A program made the position numbers and the translations under genes. Positions 1 to 10,109 of a stretch of 10,825 bases of DNA are shown in pieces (within the stretch, counting starts at the first letter, position 1; each line of letters starts with the position of its first letter). The DNA comes from Xanthobacteraceae bacterium (lineage in GTDB: Bacteria > Pseudomonadota > Alphaproteobacteria > Rhizobiales > Xanthobacteraceae): NCBI GenBank assembly GCA_030036975.1, contig JASHSE010000192.1, positions 1 through 10,825 of the forward strand. The letters run 5' to 3'. Below the pieces are notes generated by a model, which was not told where the DNA came from, did no database searches, and saw nothing but the letters and a program-made list of their open reading frames with translations.

Positions 1-1
1 T

Positions 2-3679
<3,678 letters not shown>

Positions 3680-3715
3680 CGGCCGTCGTATCACCGGATT
3701 GGCCGAAATACTGAT

Positions 3716-3744
3716 TTGACGAGCGGGCGAGTTCCAGCCTATCG
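3716..3744 (+). promoter_or_regulatory. Sigma-70 type promoter of the B12-regulated genes
   Basis: A -35 hexamer TTGACG (3716-3721) is separated by 17 bp from CTATCG (3739-3744). This fits the alphaproteobacterial housekeeping pattern TTGAC-N17-CTATAT at ten of eleven positions outside the last two bases of the -10. Transcription would start near 3751, just before the GACGG (3753-3757) that can form the 5' strand of the riboswitch closing helix. That position supports the call. It is not experimentally confirmed. Confidence 0.55.
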
Positions 3745-3925
3745 TGTTCCATGACGGTTCCCCGTTGGGGATCAAAAGGGAACGCAGTGCGGGCCGTCGA
3801 TTGCCCAATGCTGCGGCTGCCCCCGCAACTGTAAGCGGCGAATCTTCCGTCAAATGTCCACTGGGATCTCGGGTCCCGGGAAGGCGACGGCAGGTAGCGA
3901 CCCGCGAGCCAGGAGACCTGCCGTC
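3745..3925 (+). promoter_or_regulatory. Cobalamin (vitamin B12) riboswitch aptamer
   Basis: The conserved blocks of the cobalamin riboswitch appear in order. They are AAAAGGGAACGCAGTGCGG (3774-3792), GCTGCCCCCGCAACTGTAAG starting at 3816 with CCGC (3823-3826) pairing GCGG (3835-3838), CCACTGGGA (3858-3866), GGGAAGGCG (3878-3886), and the B12 box AGCCAGGAGACCTGCC (3907-3922). GACGG (3753-3757) can pair with CCGTC (3921-3925) to close the fold. Riboswitches of this class bind adenosyl- or related cobalamins in nascent mRNA and reduce expression of uptake or synthesis genes. It lies directly upstream of a BtuB-like receptor, the classic target. The 5' boundary is approximate. Confidence 0.95.
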
Positions 3926-4057
3926 AGCCGTGGTCATGCGCGAGCGCTGTCGGTCGGGGTGTACTGACGGAGGGCGACCCAATCATCCACGTCGGATGAA
4001 CGGGACACCGAGTTCGCGGTGACGTGCCACAGGGCGTGTTACCCGAGGTGTTCCCGT
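3926..4057 (+). promoter_or_regulatory. Riboswitch expression platform with candidate RBS-sequestering helix
   Basis: This 130-nt leader between the B12 box and the receptor start holds several possible helices and no obvious rho-independent terminator (no T tract). CCGTCAG (3921-3927) pairs CTGACGG (3964-3970). TCATCC (3983-3988) pairs GGATGA (3994-3999). CACCG (4006-4010) pairs CGGTG (4017-4021). ACGGGACACC (4000-4009) can pair with 4047-4057 through 10 base pairs with one bulged T, covering part of the Shine-Dalgarno GAGG (4045-4048) and the first two bases of the GTG start. The last two helices compete, which suggests translational switching. The pairings are read by eye; no folding energy was computed. 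Confidence 0.55.
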
Positions 4058-6272
4058 GTCTTCCCATCGTACAACCAAGCGGCGCATCATCCGCGCCGGC
4101 AGTATCATTGCGTCCGCCATCGCTGCGTTGTTTGCTGTTGCGCCGTGGACCTGCGCGCTCGCGCAGGACGCCAGCCAGACCGTCGCATTGCCGGCGATCT
4201 CGGTGACCGCGGCGCCGCCGTCGCATCCAACCAACCAGGCTCCGGGCAATTCGGTCGTCGTCAGCGAGACGACACAGCCTACGCCCACCGAGCAGTCGGC
4301 CAGTTCGGTCACGGTGATCACCGCTTCCGACATCGAAAGCCAGCAGTGGCGCACCGTTCCCGACGCGCTCGCGACGGTGCCCGGTCTCAATGTCGTGCAA
4401 ACCGGCGGTCCCGGCGGCCAGACCTCGGTGTTCATCCGCGGCACCAATTCCAATCACGTCAAGGTGCTGATCGACGGCATCGACGTGTCGGACCCGAGCA
4501 ATCCCAACGGCTCGTACGACTTCGGCCAGTTGCTGACCGGCGACATCGAACGCATCGAAATTTTACGCGGGCCGCAAAGCGGCCTGTACGGCTCGGACGC
4601 CATCAGCGGAGTGATTTCGATCACCACCAAGAGCGGCAACGGCCCGCCAAAGGCTACCATGTCGCTGGAAGGCGGCTCGTTCGGGACGACGAACGAGCGC
4701 GCCGGCGTCAGCGGCTCGCAAGGCGACTTCAATTACGTCTTCAACATCCAGCATTTCCAGTCGGCCTCGACGCCGGTGACGCCGTCATACGACCTCGCGC
4801 CAGGCGAGCAAAGGAACAACGATTTCTACGACAACTGGACCCTTTCGACGAAACTCGGCGCCAAGCTCAGCGACACTCTCGCGGTCAACGTGGTCGGCCG
4901 CTACACCGACTCGACGTTGCACTTCACCAACGACGATTTCGTGGACTTTTTTCCGCAGAGTTTCGCCGAGCCGATTCAGAGCACGCAGATCGACCATCAA
5001 TTCGCCGGACGTGCCGAACTCGTCTGGTCGCCGTCCGCCGGGTTCAAGAACTTCTTCGGCGTGAACTACACGAATTCATGGACCTGGAATCTCGATCCGA
5101 ACGCAGATACCGGGCTCACCTCGCCCGCAGTGCTGCCGCCGATGATCAATCTGGGAACGCGCGTTGCGGAGGATTATCGCGGCGAACTGCAAGTCGCGCC
5201 GGGACAATTGCTGCTTTTCGGCGCCCAGGATCAGAACGAGACCTTGTGGACCAATTCGAGCAGTACCATCGATGCGTTCGGCAACGAGACGTTTTTCGTA
5301 ACGAACGCAGAACGGCGAAACGACGCCGGCTGGCTCGAGTTGCAAAATCAATTGACCAAGCAGCTCTACCTGGTCTCGAATATCCGCTTCGACGCCAACG
5401 AGGATTTCGGCGACCATGTGACCTTCCGCGTGGCGCCGGTCTATATCGTTCCGCAGACCGATACCAAGCTCCATGCGAGCTACGGCACCGGCTTCAAGGC
5501 GCCGTCGCTGGAAGACCTCTACGTGAATTTCCTGCCGTTTTTCGTCGCCAATCCCAACCTGCAACCGGAGGAAAGCACGGGCTGGGACGTCGGTTTCGAG
5601 CAGCCGCTCGCCAACGATCGCTTTCGGTTCGGCTCGACCTTTTTCCGCAATGACATCGATAATCTGATCGAAACGGTCACGACGGCGACACCTTTCGTGG
5701 AGAGCCTTGGCAATATAAACAAGGCCACGGCCTGGGGTTTCGAGAACTTTGCGGCATGGCAGGTCAACAGCCGCCTCAATCTTCGCGCCGACTACACCTA
5801 TACGCTGGCGCTGGCCGAAGACACGCCCGGATGTACCTCGCTTCCCTGCGCGGGCCAGCAGCTGCTGCGGCGGCCGAAGAACAAAGCGTCCTTGACGGCG
5901 ACCTGGCAGGCGACCGATCGGCTGTCGCTGTCGTCGACGCTGCTCTATGTCGGTCCGTGGTGGGATTTGGGCCGTCAGGAGGTGCCGCCGGACGGCTCCA
6001 TTCCGTACGTCGAGGCCCCGGGCTTCGTGACGGTCAATCTTGCGGCGAACTACGCGCTTCGCGATGATGTCACCCTGTTCGCCAGGATCGATAATTTGTT
6101 CAACGCGCAGTACGAAGATCCGTTAGGCTTCATGCGCCCCGGATTCGGCGCTTACGCGGGCATCAGGTTCACGATGGGGGGCTCGCCATCGGGTGCCGCC
6201 GCGCCGGCCGCGGCACCGATTATCGGTCCGGCGCCGCCAAGCCCGACGCCGCGCAGCCAGGGCGTTATGTGA
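4056..6272 (+). CDS. btuB: BtuB-like TonB-dependent outer-membrane receptor for cobalamin
   Basis: This 738-residue protein is predicted to import corrinoids through the outer membrane using TonB-ExbBD energy. A signal peptide (basic start RRIIR, hydrophobic 14-30, ALA|QD) is likely cleaved after residue 36. A TonB-box-like stretch LPAISVTA covers 45-52. The plug spans about 80-200, with VFIRGTNSNHVKVLIDG (125-141) and ERIEILRGPQSGLYGSDAI. The rest is a 22-strand-type barrel with FKAPSLEDLY, NPNLQPEES, a BtuB-like LLRRPKNKA, and near the end IDNLFNAQYEDP and YAGIRF. The GTG start is chosen because GAGG (4045-4048) sits 7 nt upstream and the signal peptide follows at once. The B12 riboswitch upstream is the main reason to name the substrate. 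Oddly, about 31 Ala/Pro-rich residues (708-738) follow the terminal barrel strand. The end overlaps the next start as TGATG. Confidence 0.9.
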   Translation: MSSHRTTKRRIIRAGSIIASAIAALFAVAPWTCALAQDASQTVALPAISVTAAPPSHPTNQAPGNSVVVSETTQPTPTEQSASSVTVITASDIESQQWRTVPDALATVPGLNVVQTGGPGGQTSVFIRGTNSNHVKVLIDGIDVSDPSNPNGSYDFGQLLTGDIERIEILRGPQSGLYGSDAISGVISITTKSGNGPPKATMSLEGGSFGTTNERAGVSGSQGDFNYVFNIQHFQSASTPVTPSYDLAPGEQRNNDFYDNWTLSTKLGAKLSDTLAVNVVGRYTDSTLHFTNDDFVDFFPQSFAEPIQSTQIDHQFAGRAELVWSPSAGFKNFFGVNYTNSWTWNLDPNADTGLTSPAVLPPMINLGTRVAEDYRGELQVAPGQLLLFGAQDQNETLWTNSSSTIDAFGNETFFVTNAERRNDAGWLELQNQLTKQLYLVSNIRFDANEDFGDHVTFRVAPVYIVPQTDTKLHASYGTGFKAPSLEDLYVNFLPFFVANPNLQPEESTGWDVGFEQPLANDRFRFGSTFFRNDIDNLIETVTTATPFVESLGNINKATAWGFENFAAWQVNSRLNLRADYTYTLALAEDTPGCTSLPCAGQQLLRRPKNKASLTATWQATDRLSLSSTLLYVGPWWDLGRQEVPPDGSIPYVEAPGFVTVNLAANYALRDDVTLFARIDNLFNAQYEDPLGFMRPGFGAYAGIRFTMGGSPSGAAAPAAAPIIGPAPPSPTPRSQGVM

Positions 6273-7270
6273 TGACCGAGGTCGCGGATTTTCTCGCCGA
6301 GCAGGCCGCCGACAGCGAAGTCGCATGGAGTCTCGGCACGTTCGGCGCCATCGCCGAATTCACCCGCGACGCCGATGAAGCAGCGACGCTTGATCGAAAT
6401 GGCGATGTGATTTCGGTAATGACGCCGCGCGGGGCCTTGCGCATCGATGCGCATCCGCACCTGCGCCCGATTGCCACGGAATCCCTGACCAAAGAGAGCT
6501 GGAGCCATCGCGTGGCGCTGTGCCTGCCGCACGATTCCTGCGCCATGAGCGGGCGCACGGCGCTTAGCGAGATCGGTCCCGATCGCGCGGCGCTGCGCGA
6601 GGAAGACCGCGACGCCATCCTGTTCGATCTCGGCCTCGGCGCGCTGCAGGTCGATGTCTGCGTTCGCAGTCGCGATCCCATCGTCGTCGAAAAACTTCGC
6701 AGTTGCGCCGGAAAGTCCGTGTTCGCGCCGGACAGCGTCGCCATGGGCGTGATCCTGGCCGCCAACCCGCATCGAGTCTTTGCCAGTCGTCTCGGCCGCG
6801 TCGAGGTCTTTCAACCGATCCCGCCGCCCAACGGCAAGAGTCCGAGCGGGCCGCACACCCACGTGCTGCCCAAGCTCCTGGCGCACGGCCGCACCCACGC
6901 CGCCACCGAGCCGCTGCCCGACGGCTGGGTGCCTTGCGCGCATCTTTATCCGCCGAATCCGATCAGGGACAAATTCGGCCGCAGCCGTGTATTTCAGGCG
7001 GGACACCACGCCGCGTTTCAAATCCTGCTGACGCGTTTCGGCGACCCGCAACTGCTCGCTCTCAAGCAGTCGGTGATCGAGGCCGTCACGGCCGGACATG
7101 AACCTGTGGCCGGGGCATCGCCCAGCGAGAGGGTTGCCCGGACCACCGTTCGGGTCGCGTTGCGACAAATGCAGGCGTCGGATCGCTCATCGGCGGCGCT
7201 GGCCGCCTGGCTGTCGGCCTACGACCGCGTTGAACCCCATGAGGTCGAGCTCAATGACCCGCCGCATTAA
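6272..7270 (+). CDS. Conserved uncharacterised protein in the B12-riboswitch gene set
   Basis: This 332-residue protein has no signal peptide or membrane segment and is predicted to be cytoplasmic. I do not recognise a functional domain. It may correspond to a family catalogued as DUF6925, but I recall that only loosely and could not check it. It has clustered potential metal ligands: CLPHDSC (84-90), SGPHTHVLPK (192-201), H205, H209, C222 and H224 in PCAHLYPP, and GHH (244-246). The ATG overlaps the receptor stop as TGATG, which implies translational coupling and hence control by the same riboswitch. A GTG three bases earlier (6269) is an alternative start. Because it sits between an outer-membrane B12 receptor and a membrane protein, a role in corrinoid or cobalt handling is a reasonable guess from context only. 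No nucleotide-binding motif such as a P-loop was seen. Confidence 0.85.
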   Translation: MTEVADFLAEQAADSEVAWSLGTFGAIAEFTRDADEAATLDRNGDVISVMTPRGALRIDAHPHLRPIATESLTKESWSHRVALCLPHDSCAMSGRTALSEIGPDRAALREEDRDAILFDLGLGALQVDVCVRSRDPIVVEKLRSCAGKSVFAPDSVAMGVILAANPHRVFASRLGRVEVFQPIPPPNGKSPSGPHTHVLPKLLAHGRTHAATEPLPDGWVPCAHLYPPNPIRDKFGRSRVFQAGHHAAFQILLTRFGDPQLLALKQSVIEAVTAGHEPVAGASPSERVARTTVRVALRQMQASDRSSAALAAWLSAYDRVEPHEVELNDPPH

Positions 7271-7289
7271 TCAATCGCCTGCTGCGGGG

Positions 7290-7304
7290 ACGAGACAATT
7301 TCTC
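7290..7304 (+). other. Small intergenic hairpin
   Basis: CGAGA (7290-7294) and TCTCG (7300-7304) form a perfect 5-bp stem with a 5-nt loop in the 71-bp gap between the uncharacterised gene and the membrane-protein gene. There is no T tract, so it is not a convincing terminator. It could be an mRNA processing or stability element, or chance. Confidence 0.25.
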
Positions 7305-7321
7305 GGGCACCTGAATAGAAT

Positions 7322-7333
7322 GGAGGAGAGGAG
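7322..7333 (+). promoter_or_regulatory. Strong purine-rich ribosome-binding site that decides the next start
   Basis: GGAGGAGAGGAG ends 8 nt before ATG 7342. It contains two overlapping Shine-Dalgarno cores and favours ATG 7342 over the in-frame TTG at 7336, which is only 2 nt from the run's end. It suggests efficient, independent translation of the membrane protein, unlike the coupled gene before it. Confidence 0.7.
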
Positions 7334-7341
7334 AATTGGCC

Positions 7342-7923
7342 ATGGCTCTCAATATCCCGTCGCTTTCGAATCGGAATTCGGCGCGACTGCATCCGGTCGA
7401 ACCGCGATTTGCGCCGTTGTTCTGTTTCGGGTTGCTGACCCTGTCTTGCGCGTTGGCGAGCTTTGCGTTTGCCTGCGCGACGCCATTCGCCGCCTTTGCC
7501 GTCATCGCTGCCGCGGCGCTGCCGTTGCGTCCGGCGCTCCTCGTCGTTGCGGCCGCATGGCTGGTCAATCAGGCGATCGGTTTTTGTGCGCTTGGCTACC
7601 CGCACGATATCGATACGGTGGCATGGGGCTTCGTCATCGGTGCCGCCGCGTTGACGGCTGCCATCGCGGCGAACCTGGTGCTGCGCAGGGCGGCAAGCAT
7701 GACGCTGCCAATTGCATTTGGATTGGCCCTGGCCTGCGCTTATGCGGCGTACGAGCTTGTCTTGTTCGCGGCGACGCCGGCCTTGGGAGGCGCAGGCGAC
7801 TTTACCCTCGTCATCATCGGCCGTCTGGCGGTCCTCAATGTGCTTTGGTTCGTCGGGCTTTTCGTCGCCTGCGAAATTGCCCGCTTGCTTGGGGCACGCC
7901 GGAGGAGCCACGTCGTCCCCTGA
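7342..7923 (+). CDS. Six-helix inner-membrane protein, candidate BtuM-like (ECF S-component-like) corrinoid transporter
   Basis: This 193-residue, very hydrophobic protein has about six predicted transmembrane helices: roughly 23-45, 46-62, 63-85, 91-113, 119-141 and 152-182. A short N-terminal tail precedes them and a basic C-terminal end (ARRRSH) follows. The size and topology match ECF-transporter S-components. Helix 3 ends in NQAIGFCALGYPHDIDTVAWG (77-96 and flanks), with C82 beside the loop. The solitary B12 transporter BtuM of Thiobacillus denitrificans has six helices and a key cysteine near residue 80 that binds cobalamin cobalt, so the similarity is suggestive. No sequence comparison could be run. 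The gene follows the B12-controlled pair by 71 bp on the same strand with no clear terminator between, so shared control is likely. Alternatives are another small permease or an unrelated membrane protein. Confidence 0.8.
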   Translation: MALNIPSLSNRNSARLHPVEPRFAPLFCFGLLTLSCALASFAFACATPFAAFAVIAAAALPLRPALLVVAAAWLVNQAIGFCALGYPHDIDTVAWGFVIGAAALTAAIAANLVLRRAASMTLPIAFGLALACAYAAYELVLFAATPALGGAGDFTLVIIGRLAVLNVLWFVGLFVACEIARLLGARRRSHVVP

Positions 7924-7930
7924 GCGTCAC

Positions 7931-7957
7931 GCGCCTTCGATCTTCTGACGGAAGCGC
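7931..7957. terminator. Possible bidirectional stem-loop between convergent genes
   Basis: In the 35-bp gap between two converging stops, GCGC-C-TTC (7931-7938) can pair with GAAGCGC (7951-7957): seven base pairs with one bulge and a 12-nt loop. There is no T run on either strand, so it is at best a weak or Rho-assisted terminator. Its position is the main argument. Confidence 0.35.
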
Positions 7958-7958
7958 G

Positions 7959-9620
7959 CTAGTGCCGCTCGAAAATCGGCCGCTGCAAATTGTGCCCGAG
8001 GGCGAGATGGACCCGCAGCACGCGGCGGCCGTGATCGGTGATCCACAGCGGCGGCAGCGGTTCGACGCTAGCGAATTTGGCGCTCACCGCCGCAATGCTT
8101 TGCCGCGCGTTCCACCGGTCGGTGATGATGATGGCGTCGTGGCCAATGAGCGCGGCGTCGTCGCGGTCGAGCGAGTGGGACACCGGATTGGTCGAGAGGC
8201 AGGCGATCGGCAAACGGTCGGCGATCATGAATTCGACCTTGAAGCAGTACTCGTAGCGGCCGAGCAGCAGAAAATGCCGGGAATCGAGCAAGCCGTCCTG
8301 CTCGAGCCGTGACCGCAAACCGTGCCAATCCGTATCGTCGGCGACGAGCGGGTCGTAATCGGCGGTGATGGCCGGGACGAAATGGCCGAGCCAGCCGGTC
8401 ATCGTGTGGCTAATGAACACCGCCGCCACCATCGCCGCGCCGAAAACGCAAGCCGCGATCGTGCCCCAGACCAGGCGGGGGAAACGCGGCCGCCAGCGCG
8501 CCACGGCCGCGCCGACCAGCGGAAACGTGAACAGATAGCCGGGCGACAGCCAATGCGGGCCCTGCACACCCTGGAAGCCGAACAGGTCGATGCCGGTGAA
8601 GAACACGATCGGCATAAGCGCGAGCGTGGCAAAGAACCATGCGCGCTCGTCGCGCGGACCGCGCCAGAGCGCGGCGGCAAGCGTGCCGATCTGGATGAGC
8701 CAGACCGCGGGCCCCATCACCGTCAACAGGAAACCGGTGTGCGAGACCCAGCGATCGACATGGATGTGGCCGTCGAGCGCGGCGCGGCTGCCTTGGAACA
8801 CGAACGCGGCAAAGCCGTTTTGTGCGTTCCAGACGATGACCGGCGTGAACACGGCGAGCGCCGCGAGCGCCGCCAGATAGGGGCCCGGCGTGAGTAGGAG
8901 GCGGCGGTGACGCGGCACCGTCAACAGGAACAAGACAAGGCCGGGCAGAACCAGTCCGGCGGTGAATTTGGACAGGCAGGCGATGCCGAAGAAAAGTCCG
9001 GCGACAAGCCAGTCGCGCCAATTGATCGGGCGAGGCCCCAAGAGCCCGCGTGCCAAAACGACAGCCGCGACGGTGAGGCTGAACAACATCGGCCCGTCGG
9101 TGACCGCGACCGCGCCCAGATAAAAGCCGAACAGCGGCGACAGCGCCAGCGCGATGACCGCAAACAGCCCGGCCCACTTGTCGAACGCGCGCGCGGTGAG
9201 CCGGTAAACGAGCCAGCTCTGCGCCGCCGCCAGGATCAGGGTCGGCAGGCGGGCGACCAAATGGCTCTCGCTGCCGAATAGATGCACGGCGGCCGCAATG
9301 AGCCACATGATCGCCGGCGGGTGGTCCTGGTAGGATAGCGCCAAGTGGCGCGCCATCACGACGTCGTAGGTCTCATCGATCGAAAAACCCATCACCGAAA
9401 CGAAACCGGCGTGAGCGGCAGCAGCCGCGGCAATGATCAATATCGCGCTGCGGTCAAGCGGATCGAACGGCAGTGTCTTGACCGCCGCGCAAAAGGCGAA
9501 AAAGAATCGCGACAAGTGCGCCGCGGATTTGCGGCCGGCATGCTTACCCGGGCCGGATGGGCCGGGCGAAACCAACAGCAACGCAGCAAAGCCGGCCGAA
9601 ACGCTCGACACCCACGACAC
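7959..9620 (-). CDS. GT39-type (ArnT/PMT-like) integral membrane glycosyltransferase
   Basis: This 553-residue polytopic inner-membrane protein is likely to move a sugar from a polyprenyl-phosphate donor to a cell-envelope acceptor on the periplasmic side. After the first membrane helix (about 58-77) comes the family's periplasmic loop signature SIDETYD (80-86) and YQDHPPAIMW (97-106). D82 is the likely catalytic aspartate. About ten further hydrophobic segments run to residue ~410, with AVAVTDGPML and SKFTAGLVLPGL typical of the family. A soluble C-terminal domain (~420-553) follows. The start is a GTG at 9620 with GAGGG (9631-9635) 10 nt upstream. This gives a 57-residue N-terminal lead that is long for the family, so TTG at 9515 is a possible alternative. 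The acceptor and donor cannot be read from the sequence. It converges on the B12 gene set and appears unrelated to it. Confidence 0.85.
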   Translation of the reverse strand: MSWVSSVSAGFAALLLVSPGPSGPGKHAGRKSAAHLSRFFFAFCAAVKTLPFDPLDRSAILIIAAAAAAHAGFVSVMGFSIDETYDVVMARHLALSYQDHPPAIMWLIAAAVHLFGSESHLVARLPTLILAAAQSWLVYRLTARAFDKWAGLFAVIALALSPLFGFYLGAVAVTDGPMLFSLTVAAVVLARGLLGPRPINWRDWLVAGLFFGIACLSKFTAGLVLPGLVLFLLTVPRHRRLLLTPGPYLAALAALAVFTPVIVWNAQNGFAAFVFQGSRAALDGHIHVDRWVSHTGFLLTVMGPAVWLIQIGTLAAALWRGPRDERAWFFATLALMPIVFFTGIDLFGFQGVQGPHWLSPGYLFTFPLVGAAVARWRPRFPRLVWGTIAACVFGAAMVAAVFISHTMTGWLGHFVPAITADYDPLVADDTDWHGLRSRLEQDGLLDSRHFLLLGRYEYCFKVEFMIADRLPIACLSTNPVSHSLDRDDAALIGHDAIIITDRWNARQSIAAVSAKFASVEPLPPLWITDHGRRVLRVHLALGHNLQRPIFERH

Positions 9621-9772
9621 GATGCTTTGTCCCTCACCCGCAACGCCGACACCTCAGCGCTAACCTGAAAGAACGGCACCGGAAAGGCAAGCGCATGGAC
9701 AAACGCAAGCTTCACGACTGGCGTCGACGAGCTAGCGCATCGGATGGATGCCCCCGGCTGCGGCACCGCCGC

Positions 9773-9952
9773 TCAGTTCAGCGGTCCTTTGCCGCTCGTC
9801 CCGTTCGAAGACGCGCTGCCGGTTCGCTCCGCGCAGGCGATCCAGGCAGCCGCTATCTCCAGCAAAATCGCTTTGTCCTTGGCCGAACTCTTTTCCGCCA
9901 AGCGCCGACACTCGGCGGCATATTGACGATATTTTTCGATCTCATCCATCAT
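9773..9952 (-). CDS. Small conserved helical protein, YRxYAAEC family
   Basis: This 59-residue protein begins MMDEIEKYRQYAAECRRLAE and continues with KAILLEIAAAWIACAER, then a Ser/Gly-rich tail. The pattern YRxYAxECxRLA followed by KAxLLxxAxxW recurs in many short Rhizobiales proteins of unknown function and suggests a two-helix hairpin. The gene across the divergent gap (10110-10265) is a paralogue with the same pattern. ATG 9952 is chosen; ATG 9949 is nearly as good, with GGTGA (9955-9959) at 5-nt spacing, and GTG 9958 is possible. It lies about 50 bp downstream of an EcfG-like promoter on the same strand. The glycosyltransferase gene follows 152 bp later; that gap shows only the latter's ribosome-binding site. 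No function is known to me. Confidence 0.75.
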   Translation of the reverse strand: MMDEIEKYRQYAAECRRLAEKSSAKDKAILLEIAAAWIACAERTGSASSNGTSGKGPLN

Positions 9953-10005
9953 AGTCACCGATATCTTTTGTCGCGATTCCTTTCGTCGTCCGAATACCTG
10001 TAACG

Positions 10006-10031
10006 GGAACGAGGAACTTTTGACCGAAGTT
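10006..10031 (+). promoter_or_regulatory. EcfG-type general-stress promoter directed at the 10110-10265 gene
   Basis: On the + strand GGAAC (10006-10010) is followed after 17 bases by AGTT (10028-10031), one base off the EcfG consensus CGTT. It overlaps the opposite promoter almost completely. The ATG it would serve is at 10110, leaving a leader of about 70 nt. This is the weaker of the two calls. Confidence 0.45.
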
Positions 10032-10033
10032 CC
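10008..10033 (-). promoter_or_regulatory. EcfG-type general-stress promoter directed at the 9773-9952 gene
   Basis: On the - strand GGAAC (10033 to 10029) is followed after exactly 17 bases by CGTT (10011 to 10008). This equals the published EcfG/RpoE2 consensus GGAAC-N16-17-CGTT of the alphaproteobacterial PhyR-NepR-EcfG general stress response. Transcription would start near 10000, about 50 nt before the ATG at 9952. Confidence 0.6.
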
Positions 10034-10109
10034 GGATCAAATCCGTAAGCAAGGCCGGAACCAATTCGGCTCCCCCTGCATTCCCTTGCGAGCGCGGGGG
10101 AATTTCCGC

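Noticed and set aside
3744..4022. 92-codon frame through the riboswitch, ending in a short leader peptide MNGTPSSR (3996-4022)
   Set aside because: The frame reads straight through the conserved aptamer, so its content is dictated by RNA structure. The short version has GGAGG 22 nt upstream, too far to serve as a ribosome-binding site.
4019..5653. Long + strand frame (544 codons) overlapping the receptor gene
   Set aside because: It is very Arg-rich with no recognisable domain and overlaps the BtuB-like frame, which has clear plug and barrel motifs. It is a GC-driven shadow frame.
6152..7168. 338-codon antisense frame opposite the uncharacterised B12-set gene
   Set aside because: The + strand frame is coupled to the receptor by TGATG and has ordinary codon use. 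The antisense frame has no start signal and would run through the receptor's end.
8322..9306. Several frames of 93-298 codons overlapping the glycosyltransferase on both strands
   Set aside because: Their translations are Arg/Gly/Glu-rich without family features, while the 7959-9620 frame has the SIDETYD and DHPP motifs and regular membrane helices.
9437..9766. 109-codon - strand frame covering the gap upstream of the glycosyltransferase
   Set aside because: It overlaps the glycosyltransferase N-terminus in another frame and has no recognisable features. The gap 9621-9772 otherwise shows only a GAGGG ribosome-binding site.
9557..10003. 148-codon + strand frame, with an internal ATG at 9695 preceded by GGAAAGG
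   Set aside because: It crosses the reverse-strand small gene with the conserved YRxYAAEC core and the control region, and its own translation is Arg-rich with no motif.
10020..10109. Upstream extension of the small + strand gene to an earlier start at 10020
   Set aside because: The added 30 residues are not part of the family pattern, the region overlaps the promoter element, and ATG 10110 has a GGGGG at 9 nt.
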